From DATBLZ01 sp036555065 (GTDB lineage: Bacteria > Pseudomonadota > Gammaproteobacteria > Steroidobacterales > Rariloculaceae), in NCBI GenBank assembly GCA_036555065.1, contig DATBLZ010000007.1, positions 1-14,222 on the forward strand: a stretch of 14,222 nt of DNA, read 5' to 3'. Position numbers and translations under genes: made by a program. The notes below the pieces were generated by a model. That model was given only the letters and a program-made list of their open reading frames with translations. It did not search any database and was not told where the DNA came from. Each line of letters starts with the position of its first letter. Position 1 is the stretch's first letter. Shown one piece after another: positions 1-7,520 of this stretch.

Positions 1-114
1 TGCCGCGGCGCCGTTTCCCTGCGCGTGGCCGACCGAGGTGCCCGACAAGCATAGCAACAGGCAGACGGCCGGACCTCCTAGACCTAGGGTCCGCACCGAC
101 GTGACTCTGTTCAT
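1..114 (-). CDS. Exported protein of unknown function, N-terminal part only (cut by window edge)
   Basis: Reading the minus strand from an ATG at 114 gives 38 codons that stay open to the window edge. They encode a typical signal peptide: basic residues near the start (MNRVTSVR), a hydrophobic core rich in Leu, Cys and Ala around residues 15-25, and a likely cleavage site after GHA at about residues 29-31, leaving a mature start of QGNGAAA. A purine-rich GGGGGCGAGA stretch lies just upstream as a possible ribosome binding site. The gene is divergent from tonB and shares its upstream region, including the palindromic promoter. Only the leader is visible, so the mature function cannot be stated. 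The export prediction is the supported part. Confidence 0.55.
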   Translation of the reverse strand, partial: MNRVTSVRTLGLGGPAVCLLLCLSGTSVGHAQGNGAAA

Positions 115-197
115 TTCTCGCCCCCGATGGATCATTTCGACACAGCGTAGACAACCCGCGTCCGGCTCGCCAGATGCCCCGGAAAGGCTCCCACCCC

Positions 198-226
198 TTT
201 ACATACCTCTAATGGGTATGTATTAT
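198..226 (+). promoter_or_regulatory. Sigma70-like promoter of the tonB-TPR operon
   Basis: A -35-like TTTACA at 198-203 is separated by exactly 17 nt from a -10-like TATTAT at 221-226. Each hexamer matches the consensus at five of six positions. Transcription would start near 233, giving a leader of about 64 nt before the tonB ATG at 297. The region is clearly more AT-rich than its surroundings. The spacer carries a perfect inverted repeat, described separately, so the promoter is probably regulated. Confidence 0.6.
200..222. promoter_or_regulatory. Perfect palindrome in promoter spacer, probable repressor operator
   Basis: The arms TACATACC (200-207) and GGTATGTA (215-222) are exact reverse complements separated by 7 nt. 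They lie across the spacer and touch both promoter hexamers, so a dimeric protein bound here would block RNA polymerase. A half-site of the same type, GAGGTAT at 234-240, pairs with ATACCTC at 203-209 and may be an extra or alternative arm. The binding protein is unknown. The PadR gene at 2266 is an obvious candidate because it is the only regulator in the window, but that link is inference. Confidence 0.55.
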
Positions 227-296
227 CCCTTTCGAGGTATAGAAGCACCGCTCGGCGGACCGCCGGAGCAGCCCGTCGGGCCAGAGGAGGCTTGTC

Positions 297-908
297 ATGG
301 TTGCTCTACGACTTCCCGCGGCGATGAGCTTCGGCGTTCTAGTCAGCCTCGGCCTGTTTTCGCTGCTTTCGAGCCTGGTCAGCGGGCCGCCCGACTTGGG
401 CGCGGCTGTCGAGATCCCACCGCCCATCTTCACGCGCGTCTTTCCTCCAATACCCGTCGCGCCCCCGGTGAGGCCTCCACCGCGGGTGATCGAGCTCCCG
501 ACTCTGCCACCGGGTCCGACGGGCCCCGACCTCCCCGATCCCGACGTCGGTCGCCCCGGACGAGGCGAGCGCGTCGTGCTACCAACGTTCGGGACCGAGA
601 TTCCTCGAGAGACCGCGAGCGTCGGCATCGATCACGACCCGCTGCCCGTCGTCCGCGTCGATCCCGACTATCCGGCGCGCGCGATCCGCGACGGAACCGA
701 GGGCTGGGTCGAGGTTCAGTTTTCGGTAACGGCAACGGGCGCCGTCAAGGACGTCGTCATCGTCGACGCGGACCCCAGAAGTATTTTCGACGAAGCGGTC
801 ATCAAGGCCGTCGGACGTTGGCGCTACAACCCCAAGGTCGATGCAGGCGTTGCCGTCGAGCGCGTCGGCCTGCGAACGATCATTCGCTTCACGTTGGAAC
901 AAAGGTGA
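297..908 (+). CDS. TonB-type energy transducer
   Basis: This 203-residue protein has the full TonB layout: one N-terminal membrane helix (about residues 9-28), a proline-rich periplasm-spanning linker (about 40-98) and a C-terminal TonB domain (about 112-203). The C-terminal domain shows YPARA at 125-129, the beta-strand GWVEVQFSV, and the family hallmark GRWRYNP at 173-179. TonB passes proton-motive energy from ExbB/ExbD in the inner membrane to outer-membrane TonB-dependent receptors. The ATG at 297 has a strong AGAGGAGG at 283-290 with a 6-nt spacer. The gene follows the palindromic promoter and overlaps the TPR gene by 4 nt. No exbB or exbD lies in view, so its motor must be encoded elsewhere. 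Confidence 0.92.
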   Translation: MVALRLPAAMSFGVLVSLGLFSLLSSLVSGPPDLGAAVEIPPPIFTRVFPPIPVAPPVRPPPRVIELPTLPPGPTGPDLPDPDVGRPGRGERVVLPTFGTEIPRETASVGIDHDPLPVVRVDPDYPARAIRDGTEGWVEVQFSVTATGAVKDVVIVDADPRSIFDEAVIKAVGRWRYNPKVDAGVAVERVGLRTIIRFTLEQR

Positions 909-2185
909 TCACAGGCATCCAGCGTCGCGCCCACACGTGCATATACGGCCTCGTGCTGGGACTCGCGCTCGGCGCGACTCCGGCGAGCGCACAGCGGGCC
1001 AGCGAGGGCCAACAAGGGCAGCCGCCGGCGCAGAACCTCGACGCCGTCACCGCGAGGATCCTCGGCGAAGCGATCGAGCTTTACAACGCGGGCGACTTTG
1101 CGGGAGCTCGCGCCGCGCTCGCCAAGCTCAATTTCGAGAAGTTGAGCCCGTACGAGCGCGCGCGTGTGGAGCAGCTGCTCGCGGCCATGGCCTTTTCCGA
1201 GGAGAAGTATGCGGAAGCGCGCGAGCACTTCGGGCTCGCGATCGGCTCTGGAGGGCTCAACGAGCAGGAGCTTTCGAGTAACCGCTTCCAAATCGCTCAG
1301 TCCTATATGGGCGAGGAAGATTGGGCGCAAGCGGCAGCGGCGCTCGAATCGTGGTTCGAAACGGCCGCGAATCCCAACTCGACGGCTTATTACATGTTGG
1401 CGGCCGCGTACTACCAGCAGGGCGAAGAAGCGAATTCCGCGGAGGAGACGGCTCGATTGCTCGAGCGCGCGTTGCCCCCGGCGATCAAGGCCGTCGAGCT
1501 CGCGGAGAAGCCGCAAGAGGGCTGGCTGCAGCTCGTCGTTGCGCTGCTCATGCGTAAGGAAGACTATCGCGGCGCCGTGCCATGGATCGAACGGCTCGTC
1601 GAGTTGGCGCCGGGCAAGAAATCCAATTGGCTGCAGCTGTCATCGGTCTATCAGGAGATCGATGAATACGCGAAAGCGCTCGCCGTCACGCAGCTCGCGT
1701 ACATGGCAGGGCTCTTGACCGAGGATTCCGAGATCCGGCGTCTCGCCGATCTGCTCGTCTACAACGAAATCCCGTATCGCGGAGGTCAGATTCTCGAGCA
1801 AGCAATCGCCGATGGAAAAATGAAGCTCGATGTGGCTCTCTACGAGAAGCTCGCGAACTGCTGGATGGCCGCGGGGGAGTTCGATAAGTCCGTCCGGCCA
1901 TTGACACAGGGTGCAGAAATCGCGACCAGCGGGGATCTTTACATTCGGCTCGGCGAAGTGCACGTGCAGCGGGAAGATTGGGCCGTCGCAGAGAGCGCGC
2001 TCGAAAAAGGTTTGAGCAAAGGCAACCTCAAGGATCCGGGATACGCGCAACTCTACATGGGGATTGTATTGCTCGAGCTCGGGAAGGTGCGCGAAGCCCG
2101 CGAGTGGTTCGATCGAGCCCGTGGCACGGAGAAACACCGGCGCCAGGCGGAAGGCTACCTCCAGTACATAGATTCCCTGGAATAG
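905..2185 (+). CDS. Exported TPR-repeat protein, TonB2-system partner type
   Basis: This 426-residue protein starts at a GTG (905) whose GTGA overlaps the tonB stop, which implies translational coupling. The reading frame is open much further upstream, but the GTG start gives a clean signal peptide: basic QRRAHT, hydrophobic core, and cleavage after ASA at residues 27-29. The rest is a run of helical TPR-like repeats, for example AIELYNAGDFAGARAAL, the SEEKYAEAREHFGLAI unit and VREAREWFDRA near the end. TPR proteins placed directly after a TonB are a known feature of gammaproteobacterial TonB2 clusters, where they support the transducer from the periplasmic side. The fine function here is inferred from that arrangement. 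No enzymatic motif is seen. Confidence 0.85.
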   Translation: MITGIQRRAHTCIYGLVLGLALGATPASAQRASEGQQGQPPAQNLDAVTARILGEAIELYNAGDFAGARAALAKLNFEKLSPYERARVEQLLAAMAFSEEKYAEAREHFGLAIGSGGLNEQELSSNRFQIAQSYMGEEDWAQAAAALESWFETAANPNSTAYYMLAAAYYQQGEEANSAEETARLLERALPPAIKAVELAEKPQEGWLQLVVALLMRKEDYRGAVPWIERLVELAPGKKSNWLQLSSVYQEIDEYAKALAVTQLAYMAGLLTEDSEIRRLADLLVYNEIPYRGGQILEQAIADGKMKLDVALYEKLANCWMAAGEFDKSVRPLTQGAEIATSGDLYIRLGEVHVQREDWAVAESALEKGLSKGNLKDPGYAQLYMGIVLLELGKVREAREWFDRARGTEKHRRQAEGYLQYIDSLE

Positions 2186-2220
2186 TCGATGTGCACGTGG
2201 CTCCGCTGAACCTAATGCTG

Positions 2221-2249
2221 TTGCCGTGAGATCGCTTTAGGCCTATCTT
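2221..2249 (+). promoter_or_regulatory. Possible promoter upstream of padR-like gene
   Basis: TTGCCG (2221-2226) and TATCTT (2244-2249) are spaced by 17 nt, 16 nt before the ATG at 2266. Both hexamers are moderate matches. Without it the gene could only be read through from the TPR gene, which ends 80 nt upstream. No palindrome like that before tonB is seen here. Confidence 0.3.
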
Positions 2250-2265
2250 GAAACGCAGAGGATTT

Positions 2266-2610
2266 ATGGCGCAAACGAACCCCCCATTCATGAGCGGCGT
2301 CCCGGAATTGCTCGTGCTCAGACTGCTCGCGAGCCGCGAGATGTACGGCTACGAGATCGTCAAAGCCGTGCGGCTCGTCACGGGCGAAGCCATCGGCTTC
2401 GGCGAGGGCGTCATCTATCCGGTGCTGCACTCGCTCGAGGAGACCGGCGCGCTCAAAGCGCGGCGCAAAGAGATCAACGGCCGCACGCGGGTCTACTATT
2501 CGGTCACGACGAAAGGCCAACGCCGGCTCGACCATTTGAGCGGCGAGTGGCAACGTGTGAGCACGGGCGTGAATTCCGCGCTCGGCAAAGGAGCCGTCGG
2601 GAGTGCCTGA
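2266..2610 (+). CDS. PadR-family transcriptional regulator
   Basis: The 114-residue protein matches short PadR repressors throughout. It has FMSGVPELLVLRLL then MYGYEIVKAV (residues 26-35) for the first helices, GVIYPVLHSLEETGAL (48-63) for the recognition helix, and the basic wing RRKEINGRTRVYYSVTTKG (66-84). The missing long C-terminal coiled coil is normal for the short subfamily. PadR proteins bind palindromic operators as dimers and often repress a neighbouring membrane or transport gene. I chose the ATG at 2266, with AGAGGA at 2257-2262, over the in-frame TTG at 2248, because family members begin a few residues before the PxFMSG motif. Its stop overlaps the next gene by 8 nt, and it may also regulate the DUF1592 gene further down. 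The ligand is unknown. Confidence 0.9.
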   Translation: MAQTNPPFMSGVPELLVLRLLASREMYGYEIVKAVRLVTGEAIGFGEGVIYPVLHSLEETGALKARRKEINGRTRVYYSVTTKGQRRLDHLSGEWQRVSTGVNSALGKGAVGSA

Positions 2611-3028
2611 CCGCGAGTTCCAGGAGCTCGAGCACCGGCTGCTGCAGGGCGGCATCGCGCGGACCTATGTCGACCGCACGATTCTCGAGCTTCAGGAACA
2701 CTGCGCCGATCTCGAGCAGGCCGCGCTCGCGGCGGGGCTCTCGAGCGTGGCCGCGAGGGTAACCGCACGCGCGGCGCTCGGCAACGAGCAGGCGATCTCA
2801 GCTGCCATTCTTGCCCGCCCGGAGCTCCTCGCTTGGAACCGCCGCTGGCCGCACGTTGCCGCCTGCGTGAGCTCCGTGGTCTTCGTCGGTGCGCTCGCCG
2901 AAGCGCCCTTCGTCTTCTGCTTTCACCGCGCCCCCGACATTTTGCGCTGGAGCGTCGCCGGCGCGCTCGCGGTCGTACTCGTCAGCTCATTGGCCGCCGG
3001 GCTCAATTGGATGATTACGCTGGTGTAG
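2603..3028 (+). CDS. Small two-helix membrane protein, PadR partner
   Basis: The 141-residue protein has an amphipathic helical N-terminal part (about 1-75) with ELQEHCADLEQAAL and the ARAALG run. This resembles the 'permease prefix' domain found in front of MacB-like permeases and in small PadR-linked membrane proteins. Two membrane helices follow at about 84-106 and 115-138, and the chain ends right after the second. The GTG start at 2603 overlaps the padR-like gene and has AAAGGAG at 2587-2593 as ribosome binding site, 9 nt away. The tight overlap points to co-regulation or direct control of PadR activity at the membrane. I do not recognise a specific named family, so the function is unknown. 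Confidence 0.75.
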   Translation: MPDREFQELEHRLLQGGIARTYVDRTILELQEHCADLEQAALAAGLSSVAARVTARAALGNEQAISAAILARPELLAWNRRWPHVAACVSSVVFVGALAEAPFVFCFHRAPDILRWSVAGALAVVLVSSLAAGLNWMITLV

Positions 3029-3047
3029 TTTGCTTATCCTTTCCTGG

Positions 3048-5525
3048 ATGGATAAGACGAGGCGTTCCCTGCGGTTGATCGGTGTCGTCGTCGCGGTCGG
3101 GGCTTTGATCGTCGGCGCGGCCGTTGCCTACCGTGCTTTCGAGGCGCGGCAGACCGAGCAGCGCTGGGCTCTGCTCGCAACCTACTGTACCGAGTGCCAC
3201 AGCGACGAGGAGTTCGCGGGCAACGTCGTATTCGAAGGCCTCACGCCCGAGTCCGTGCCCGCGCACGCCGCAACTTTCGAGGCCGCCGTGCGCAAGTTGC
3301 GCGGCCGCCTGATGCCGCCGCCCGGCAACCCGCAGCCCGACCAAGCCGAGATCGACGCCCTCGTGACCTTCTTAGAGCGCTCGATCGATAGCCAAAGCCA
3401 AGCGCCCAGCGCCGTGCATGTGCCGATTCAGCGCCTCAACCGAACGGAGTACGCGCTTGCCGTCAAAGATCTACTCGGCATCGACATCGACGCCGAAGAA
3501 GCTTTGCCCACCGAGATCGAAGTCGACGGCTTCACGAACATCGCGGCCGCGCTGAGCACGTCGCCGGCATTCCTCGAGCAATACATCAGCGTGGCACGAA
3601 CCGTAGCGCACCTTGCAGTCGGCACGCCGAATCCGAAGCTCGCAAGCGCCTACTTTCCGCCGCCGACCGACGATCAGGACGGCTACGTCGACAGCCTACC
3701 CTTGGGCACGCGCGGCGGGACGCGATTCGAGCACAACTTCCCGGCCGACGGCGAATACCACATCGACATCACCGACCTCGACGTCGGTCTCTATCCGCGC
3801 TCGCTCGAGACCGAGCACACGCTCGTCATTCTCGTCGATCGCTCCGAGGTTTTCCGCGCGAAGCTCGGCGGCCCGGCCGACCTCGAGCTCGTGGACCGCG
3901 GTGGCGCCCCGGCGAGGGCCGAGCTCATGCAGCGCTTCGCGAACATCCCGATCCGCGTCGCCGCCGGCGTGCACGAAGTCGTCGTTACATTCATCGAACG
4001 CGCGCGCGCATCGACCGACGAGCCGATCTTCGGTTTTACACCGTACGGCGGCTTCAGCTTCCGCGGCCAGATGCGCGTTCCGCGTGTGATCGGCGGCATC
4101 GAGGTCGAAGGCCCATTCGGAGCCACGGGCCTCTCGCGCACGGCGAGTCGCGACAAGATATTCGTGTGCCAACCGGAATCGCCTGCCGAAGAACGCGCTT
4201 GCGCCGAGCGCATCACGGCGACGCTCGCGCGGCGCGCGTTCCGTCGGCCCGTCGATCAGGCGGACGTCGCCCGGCTCATGCCGTTCTACGAAGCCGGTCG
4301 CCAGGGTGCCGGAGGGTTCGATGGCGGAATCGAGAGGATGATCACGGCGCTGCTCGCGAGCCCGGATTTTCTGTATCGCGGCCTCGTCAGCCGCCAACCC
4401 GCCGGCGCAGCCGAGATCTACGCGCTCAGCGATCTCGACCTCGCCTCGCGGCTGTCGTTTTTCTTGTGGAGCCAGGGGCCGGACGAGGAGCTCCTCGATC
4501 TTGCGTCCGCGGGCCGGCTCCACGACGCCCGCGTAGTGCGCGCGCAGGCCAAGCGCATGCTCGCCGACCCACGCGCCGAGGCGCTCGTCACCGGGTTCGC
4601 GCTCGCGTGGTTGAACCTCGACGAGCTCGAGTCCGTCGATCCCGATGATCGGCTATTCCCCGAGTTCAGCGATGAGCTCCGCGCAGACTTCGAAACCGAG
4701 ATCCGGCTCTTCTTGAGCAGCGTCCTGCTCGGCGATGAAAACGTGCAGAGTTTGCTGACGGCGGACTACACGTTTCTGAACGAACGCCTTGCGAAGCACT
4801 ACGGCATCACCGGCGTGCGCGGCCCGCAGTTCCGGCGCGTGACGCTCGACGACGAGCGCCGCTACGGGCTGCTCGGCAAAGCCGCCGTGCTCATGCGTAC
4901 GTCGTACGGCGATCGCACGTCACCCGTGCTCCGTGGCGCGTGGGTGCTCGAGAAGCTCATGGGGACGCCGCCGACGCCGCCGCCCGCGGGCGTCGAGACG
5001 GATCTCTCGACTCCGGCCGGCGAGCAGCCGAAAACGCTGCGTGTTCGCCTCGAGCGGCACCGGTCGGCGCCGAACTGCAACGCCTGCCACGGCGTCTTCG
5101 ATCCCTACGGCCTCGCGCTCGAGAATTTCACGGTCATAGGTCAATGGCGCGAATACGACCGCGAGGCCGACGCGCCCATCGATGCGAAGACGGCGCTGCC
5201 GAGCGGGGTTGTCGTCGCAGGTCCCGTCGAGCTCCGCGAAGCACTGCTCCGCCGCGACGATCAGTTCGTTCAGGCGCTGACGCAAAAGCTCATGATGTAC
5301 GCGCTCGGCCGCGAGCTCGAGTATCACGATATGCCGCAGGTCCGTGCCATCGTGCATGCGGCCGCGAAAGACGATTACCGCCTGTCGGCGATCGTCGCGG
5401 GAATCGTCAGCAGCCCGGCGTTTCGCATGCAGGCGCCGGCGCACGAGGCCGCGGGCGACGAGCAAACGAGCGTCGCGAGCAACGCACGAGGTGACGAGCG
5501 TCTGCGTCCACCGCGGCAGCCCTAG
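3048..5525 (+). CDS. Membrane-anchored DUF1587/1595/1592/1588/1585 cytochrome-like protein
   Basis: This 825-residue protein has an N-terminal membrane anchor (about 10-29) and a cytochrome c-like region with CTECH at 47-51 and a MPPPGNPQP loop that could supply the axial Met. The domains follow in the usual order: DUF1587 (RLNRTEYALAVKDLLGID, about 125-190), DUF1595 (about 385-450), DUF1592 (about 460-590), DUF1588 (about 605-705, with a second haem-type motif CNACH at 677-681) and DUF1585 (about 744-795). Such proteins are abundant in Planctomycetes and scattered in Proteobacteria, almost always beside a DUF1552 gene. Their reaction is unknown, though haem motifs suggest periplasmic redox. 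The ATG at 3048 is preferred to a TTG at 3030. No Shine-Dalgarno is visible. Residues 796-825 are an atypical tail, antisense to a gene remnant. It lies 19 nt behind the PadR pair. Confidence 0.9.
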   Translation: MDKTRRSLRLIGVVVAVGALIVGAAVAYRAFEARQTEQRWALLATYCTECHSDEEFAGNVVFEGLTPESVPAHAATFEAAVRKLRGRLMPPPGNPQPDQAEIDALVTFLERSIDSQSQAPSAVHVPIQRLNRTEYALAVKDLLGIDIDAEEALPTEIEVDGFTNIAAALSTSPAFLEQYISVARTVAHLAVGTPNPKLASAYFPPPTDDQDGYVDSLPLGTRGGTRFEHNFPADGEYHIDITDLDVGLYPRSLETEHTLVILVDRSEVFRAKLGGPADLELVDRGGAPARAELMQRFANIPIRVAAGVHEVVVTFIERARASTDEPIFGFTPYGGFSFRGQMRVPRVIGGIEVEGPFGATGLSRTASRDKIFVCQPESPAEERACAERITATLARRAFRRPVDQADVARLMPFYEAGRQGAGGFDGGIERMITALLASPDFLYRGLVSRQPAGAAEIYALSDLDLASRLSFFLWSQGPDEELLDLASAGRLHDARVVRAQAKRMLADPRAEALVTGFALAWLNLDELESVDPDDRLFPEFSDELRADFETEIRLFLSSVLLGDENVQSLLTADYTFLNERLAKHYGITGVRGPQFRRVTLDDERRYGLLGKAAVLMRTSYGDRTSPVLRGAWVLEKLMGTPPTPPPAGVETDLSTPAGEQPKTLRVRLERHRSAPNCNACHGVFDPYGLALENFTVIGQWREYDREADAPIDAKTALPSGVVVAGPVELREALLRRDDQFVQALTQKLMMYALGRELEYHDMPQVRAIVHAAAKDDYRLSAIVAGIVSSPAFRMQAPAHEAAGDEQTSVASNARGDERLRPPRQP

Positions 5526-5591
5526 CGGCGGGAACAGGTTGTTCGCGACGTTGACCACGTTGCGCCGCTTGAGCTCGGCGCAGACGGACAT
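5493..5591 (-). pseudogene. Remnant of an ELKRRNV-type (adenylate cyclase/TPR-like) signalling gene
   Basis: From an ATG at 5591 the minus strand encodes MSVCAELKRRNVVNVA joined to NNLFPPLGLPRWTQTLV. Both halves match the start of a large proteobacterial family of membrane-bound cyclase/TPR or winged-helix/TPR proteins, which typically begin with FFAELKRRNVFRVA, then a membrane helix, then DxLFPALGLPxWTxRLV. Here roughly one helix is missing between the halves. After TLV the similarity fades and probably shifts frame. The remnant overlaps the last codons of the DUF1592 gene in antisense. It has no room for the cyclase or TPR domains, so it is a dead fragment. The family assignment rests on recognised motifs, not a search. 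Confidence 0.55.
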
Positions 5592-5641
5592 CGGAATCAC
5601 CACTTTGCCCGCGAGTCACCGGCGCCCGAAACCCCGGCCTG

Positions 5642-5669
5642 CGTAGCGCAGCGATTCCACCGCGCTACG
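5642..5669. terminator. Stem-loop between convergent genes, possible terminator
   Basis: CGTAGCGC (5642-5649) and GCGCTACG (5662-5669) form a perfect 8-bp hairpin with a 12-nt loop. It covers the stop codon of the PQQ dehydrogenase and lies 117 nt after the end of the convergent DUF1592 gene. There is no T-run on either side, so it is not a classical intrinsic terminator. It could act as an mRNA 3'-end structure or be part of a dispersed GC-rich repeat. Confidence 0.35.
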
Positions 5670-7461
5670 GCGGCAACTGCGTTGTTCCGTTCAGCGCGAA
5701 AACGAGCAGGCGCGATAAGTTCGGAGCGGTGGCGCTCGACGCGCCGCTGCCGACGGTGACGGCAATGTATTGGCGCCCGTCGACTTCATAACTGATCGGG
5801 CCGGCAAACACGCCCGTCCGCGCCTGCATGCTCCAAAGCTTCGCGCCGGTGCCGGCGTCGTAGGCGCGAAACTCCTCAGCGCTCCCGCCGCCGTGGAACA
5901 CCAACCCGCCGGCGGTCGCGAGCGCGCCGCCGGTCGGGCCCGAGTTGGACTCGCCGCGCCACACGCGTGTTCCGGCCACGGGGTCCCAGGCCTGGAGGAA
6001 GCTCACGAAGCCGCGCGGTGCCGTGGGGTGGGTCTGGTAATAAGCGTTTCCCGCGGCCAAGTCGATGCCGAGGTTGTATCCCGTATCGCTCGGCGCGTAA
6101 TTCGGGTCGTGCGCCCAAACGAAGTACGCCTCTTGCGTTGGAATGTACAAGAGTCCCGTTTGCGGGCTGAAGGCGCTCGGATGCCAGCCGCGTGCCCCTT
6201 GTGGCCCCGGAATTCCGTTGAAGTCTTGGCCGGCCCCATAGCGCGCTTCGGGGCGCTCGCGCGGACGCCGCGTCGTCATATCGACGCCGTCCGCCCAATT
6301 CATCTGTGTGAACGCTTGCGCGCGCAGGAGCTCGCCCGTGGCGCCATCGAGCATATAGAAGAAACCGTTCTTGTTGGCCTGCATGACCACGTGCCGCAGC
6401 CTGCCGTCGACGTTCAAATCAGCAATCGTCAGCGGGCTCGTGGCGTCGTAGTCCCAAGTGTCCCCCGGAGTTGCCTGGTAATGCCAAACATAGTCGCCCG
6501 TGTCCGCACGCACGGCAACGATCGACGCGACAAAGAGATTGTCGCCGCCGGCGGGATCACGATATCGCTGGTTCCAAGGCGTGCCGTTCGCAGTGCCGAA
6601 GTAGACGAGATCCGTCACCGGATCGTAGACGATCGAGTTCCACACGGCGCCACCGCCACCGATCCGCCACCAGTCGCCACTCCAAGTGGCTCCGGCTGTT
6701 TGCATCGCCTGATTCTCGAAGCCGATCGCCGGGTTTCCGGGCACCGTGTGGAACCGCCAAAGGAGCCGTCCCGTCTCGGCGTCGTACGCGCTGACATAGC
6801 CGCGAACGCCGTACTCGGCTCCGGCGTTACCGATCAGCACCATGCCCTTGGTTACCCGCGGCGCTCCCGTGATGGCGTAGCGCCAAGCGGCGTCGATCGT
6901 CAGCGCCGACCACACGGAGTTTCCGGTGCGCGCATCGATCGCCACGAGCCGACCGTCCAGAGTCCCGACGTAGATCTTGCCGCCCCAAGCGGCAACGCCG
7001 CGGTTCTTGAGCCCGCAGCAGACCTTCGACCGCCAGGCGTCCGGAACCTGGGGGTCGTATTGCCAAAGCGACGCTCCGGTGCGCGCGTCGAACGCGTACA
7101 CCTTGCTCCACGCGGTGGAAACGTAAATGACGCCGTCGATGTACAGGGGTGTGCTGTTCTGCTGGACGTTCGTGTCGAAGCCCGCGAACCAGACGAGACC
7201 GAGTTGCGATACGTTGCTGCGGTCGATTTGCACGAGCCTGCTGTAACGCCACTCCTGATAATCGCCGCCATTCGTCATCCATTGCGAGGGCTCGGACGCG
7301 GCGGCCAGCAGTCGCGCTTGCGTGACGTTGGCAGGCAATGGCGGTGCAGCGGGCGGCGGCGCCGGAGGCTGGGAGTTGCTGCTGCTGCCGCCCCGACCGC
7401 CACATGCGCACAGTGCAACCGACAACAGCACGCCCAACTGGACAAGCTTGTATTGCCTCAT
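5665..7461 (-). CDS. PQQ-dependent dehydrogenase (quinoprotein), predicted lipoprotein, no haem c domain
   Basis: The 598-residue protein is an eight-bladed quinoprotein alcohol dehydrogenase-like propeller. Seven AxDxxTGxxxW-type blade motifs are visible, such as AFDARTGASLWQY and AYDAGTGAKLWSM. It keeps the adjacent cysteines of the PQQ pocket (C148-C149 in KVCCGLKNRG) and WDYDATSPL, where D339 corresponds to the catalytic Asp. PQQ enzymes of this group oxidise alcohols or related substrates in the periplasm. The ATG at 7461 gives a lipoprotein leader with lipobox LCAC (Cys20), then a Gly/Ser/Pro-rich linker. The in-frame upstream extension has no signal peptide. The C-terminal cytochrome c domain of quinohaemoproteins is absent, so it needs a separate electron acceptor. 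The haem-motif DUF1592 protein is a conceivable but unproven one. The substrate cannot be read from sequence. Confidence 0.9.
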   Translation of the reverse strand: MRQYKLVQLGVLLSVALCACGGRGGSSSNSQPPAPPPAAPPLPANVTQARLLAAASEPSQWMTNGGDYQEWRYSRLVQIDRSNVSQLGLVWFAGFDTNVQQNSTPLYIDGVIYVSTAWSKVYAFDARTGASLWQYDPQVPDAWRSKVCCGLKNRGVAAWGGKIYVGTLDGRLVAIDARTGNSVWSALTIDAAWRYAITGAPRVTKGMVLIGNAGAEYGVRGYVSAYDAETGRLLWRFHTVPGNPAIGFENQAMQTAGATWSGDWWRIGGGGAVWNSIVYDPVTDLVYFGTANGTPWNQRYRDPAGGDNLFVASIVAVRADTGDYVWHYQATPGDTWDYDATSPLTIADLNVDGRLRHVVMQANKNGFFYMLDGATGELLRAQAFTQMNWADGVDMTTRRPRERPEARYGAGQDFNGIPGPQGARGWHPSAFSPQTGLLYIPTQEAYFVWAHDPNYAPSDTGYNLGIDLAAGNAYYQTHPTAPRGFVSFLQAWDPVAGTRVWRGESNSGPTGGALATAGGLVFHGGGSAEEFRAYDAGTGAKLWSMQARTGVFAGPISYEVDGRQYIAVTVGSGASSATAPNLSRLLVFALNGTTQLPP

Positions 7462-7520
7462 CTCCGAAGCATAACCGAGGCGCACGCTCCATAACGCGGC
7501 GGTCGCCCCGGATTCACTGT

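Noticed and set aside
38..904. Extension of the TPR gene upstream to position 38.
   Set aside because: The extension runs through the promoter and the tonB gene in another frame. The GTG at 905 gives a signal peptide and a 4-nt overlap typical of coupled genes.
3696..4523. A 275-codon minus-strand frame opposite the DUF1592 gene.
   Set aside because: No family motif, and the plus-strand frame shows several DUF domains over the same bases.
5770..7494. A 574-codon open frame on the plus strand opposite the PQQ dehydrogenase.
   Set aside because: It has no recognisable motif and is an Arg/Ala/Val-rich mirror of a well-supported gene, a common artefact in high-GC DNA.
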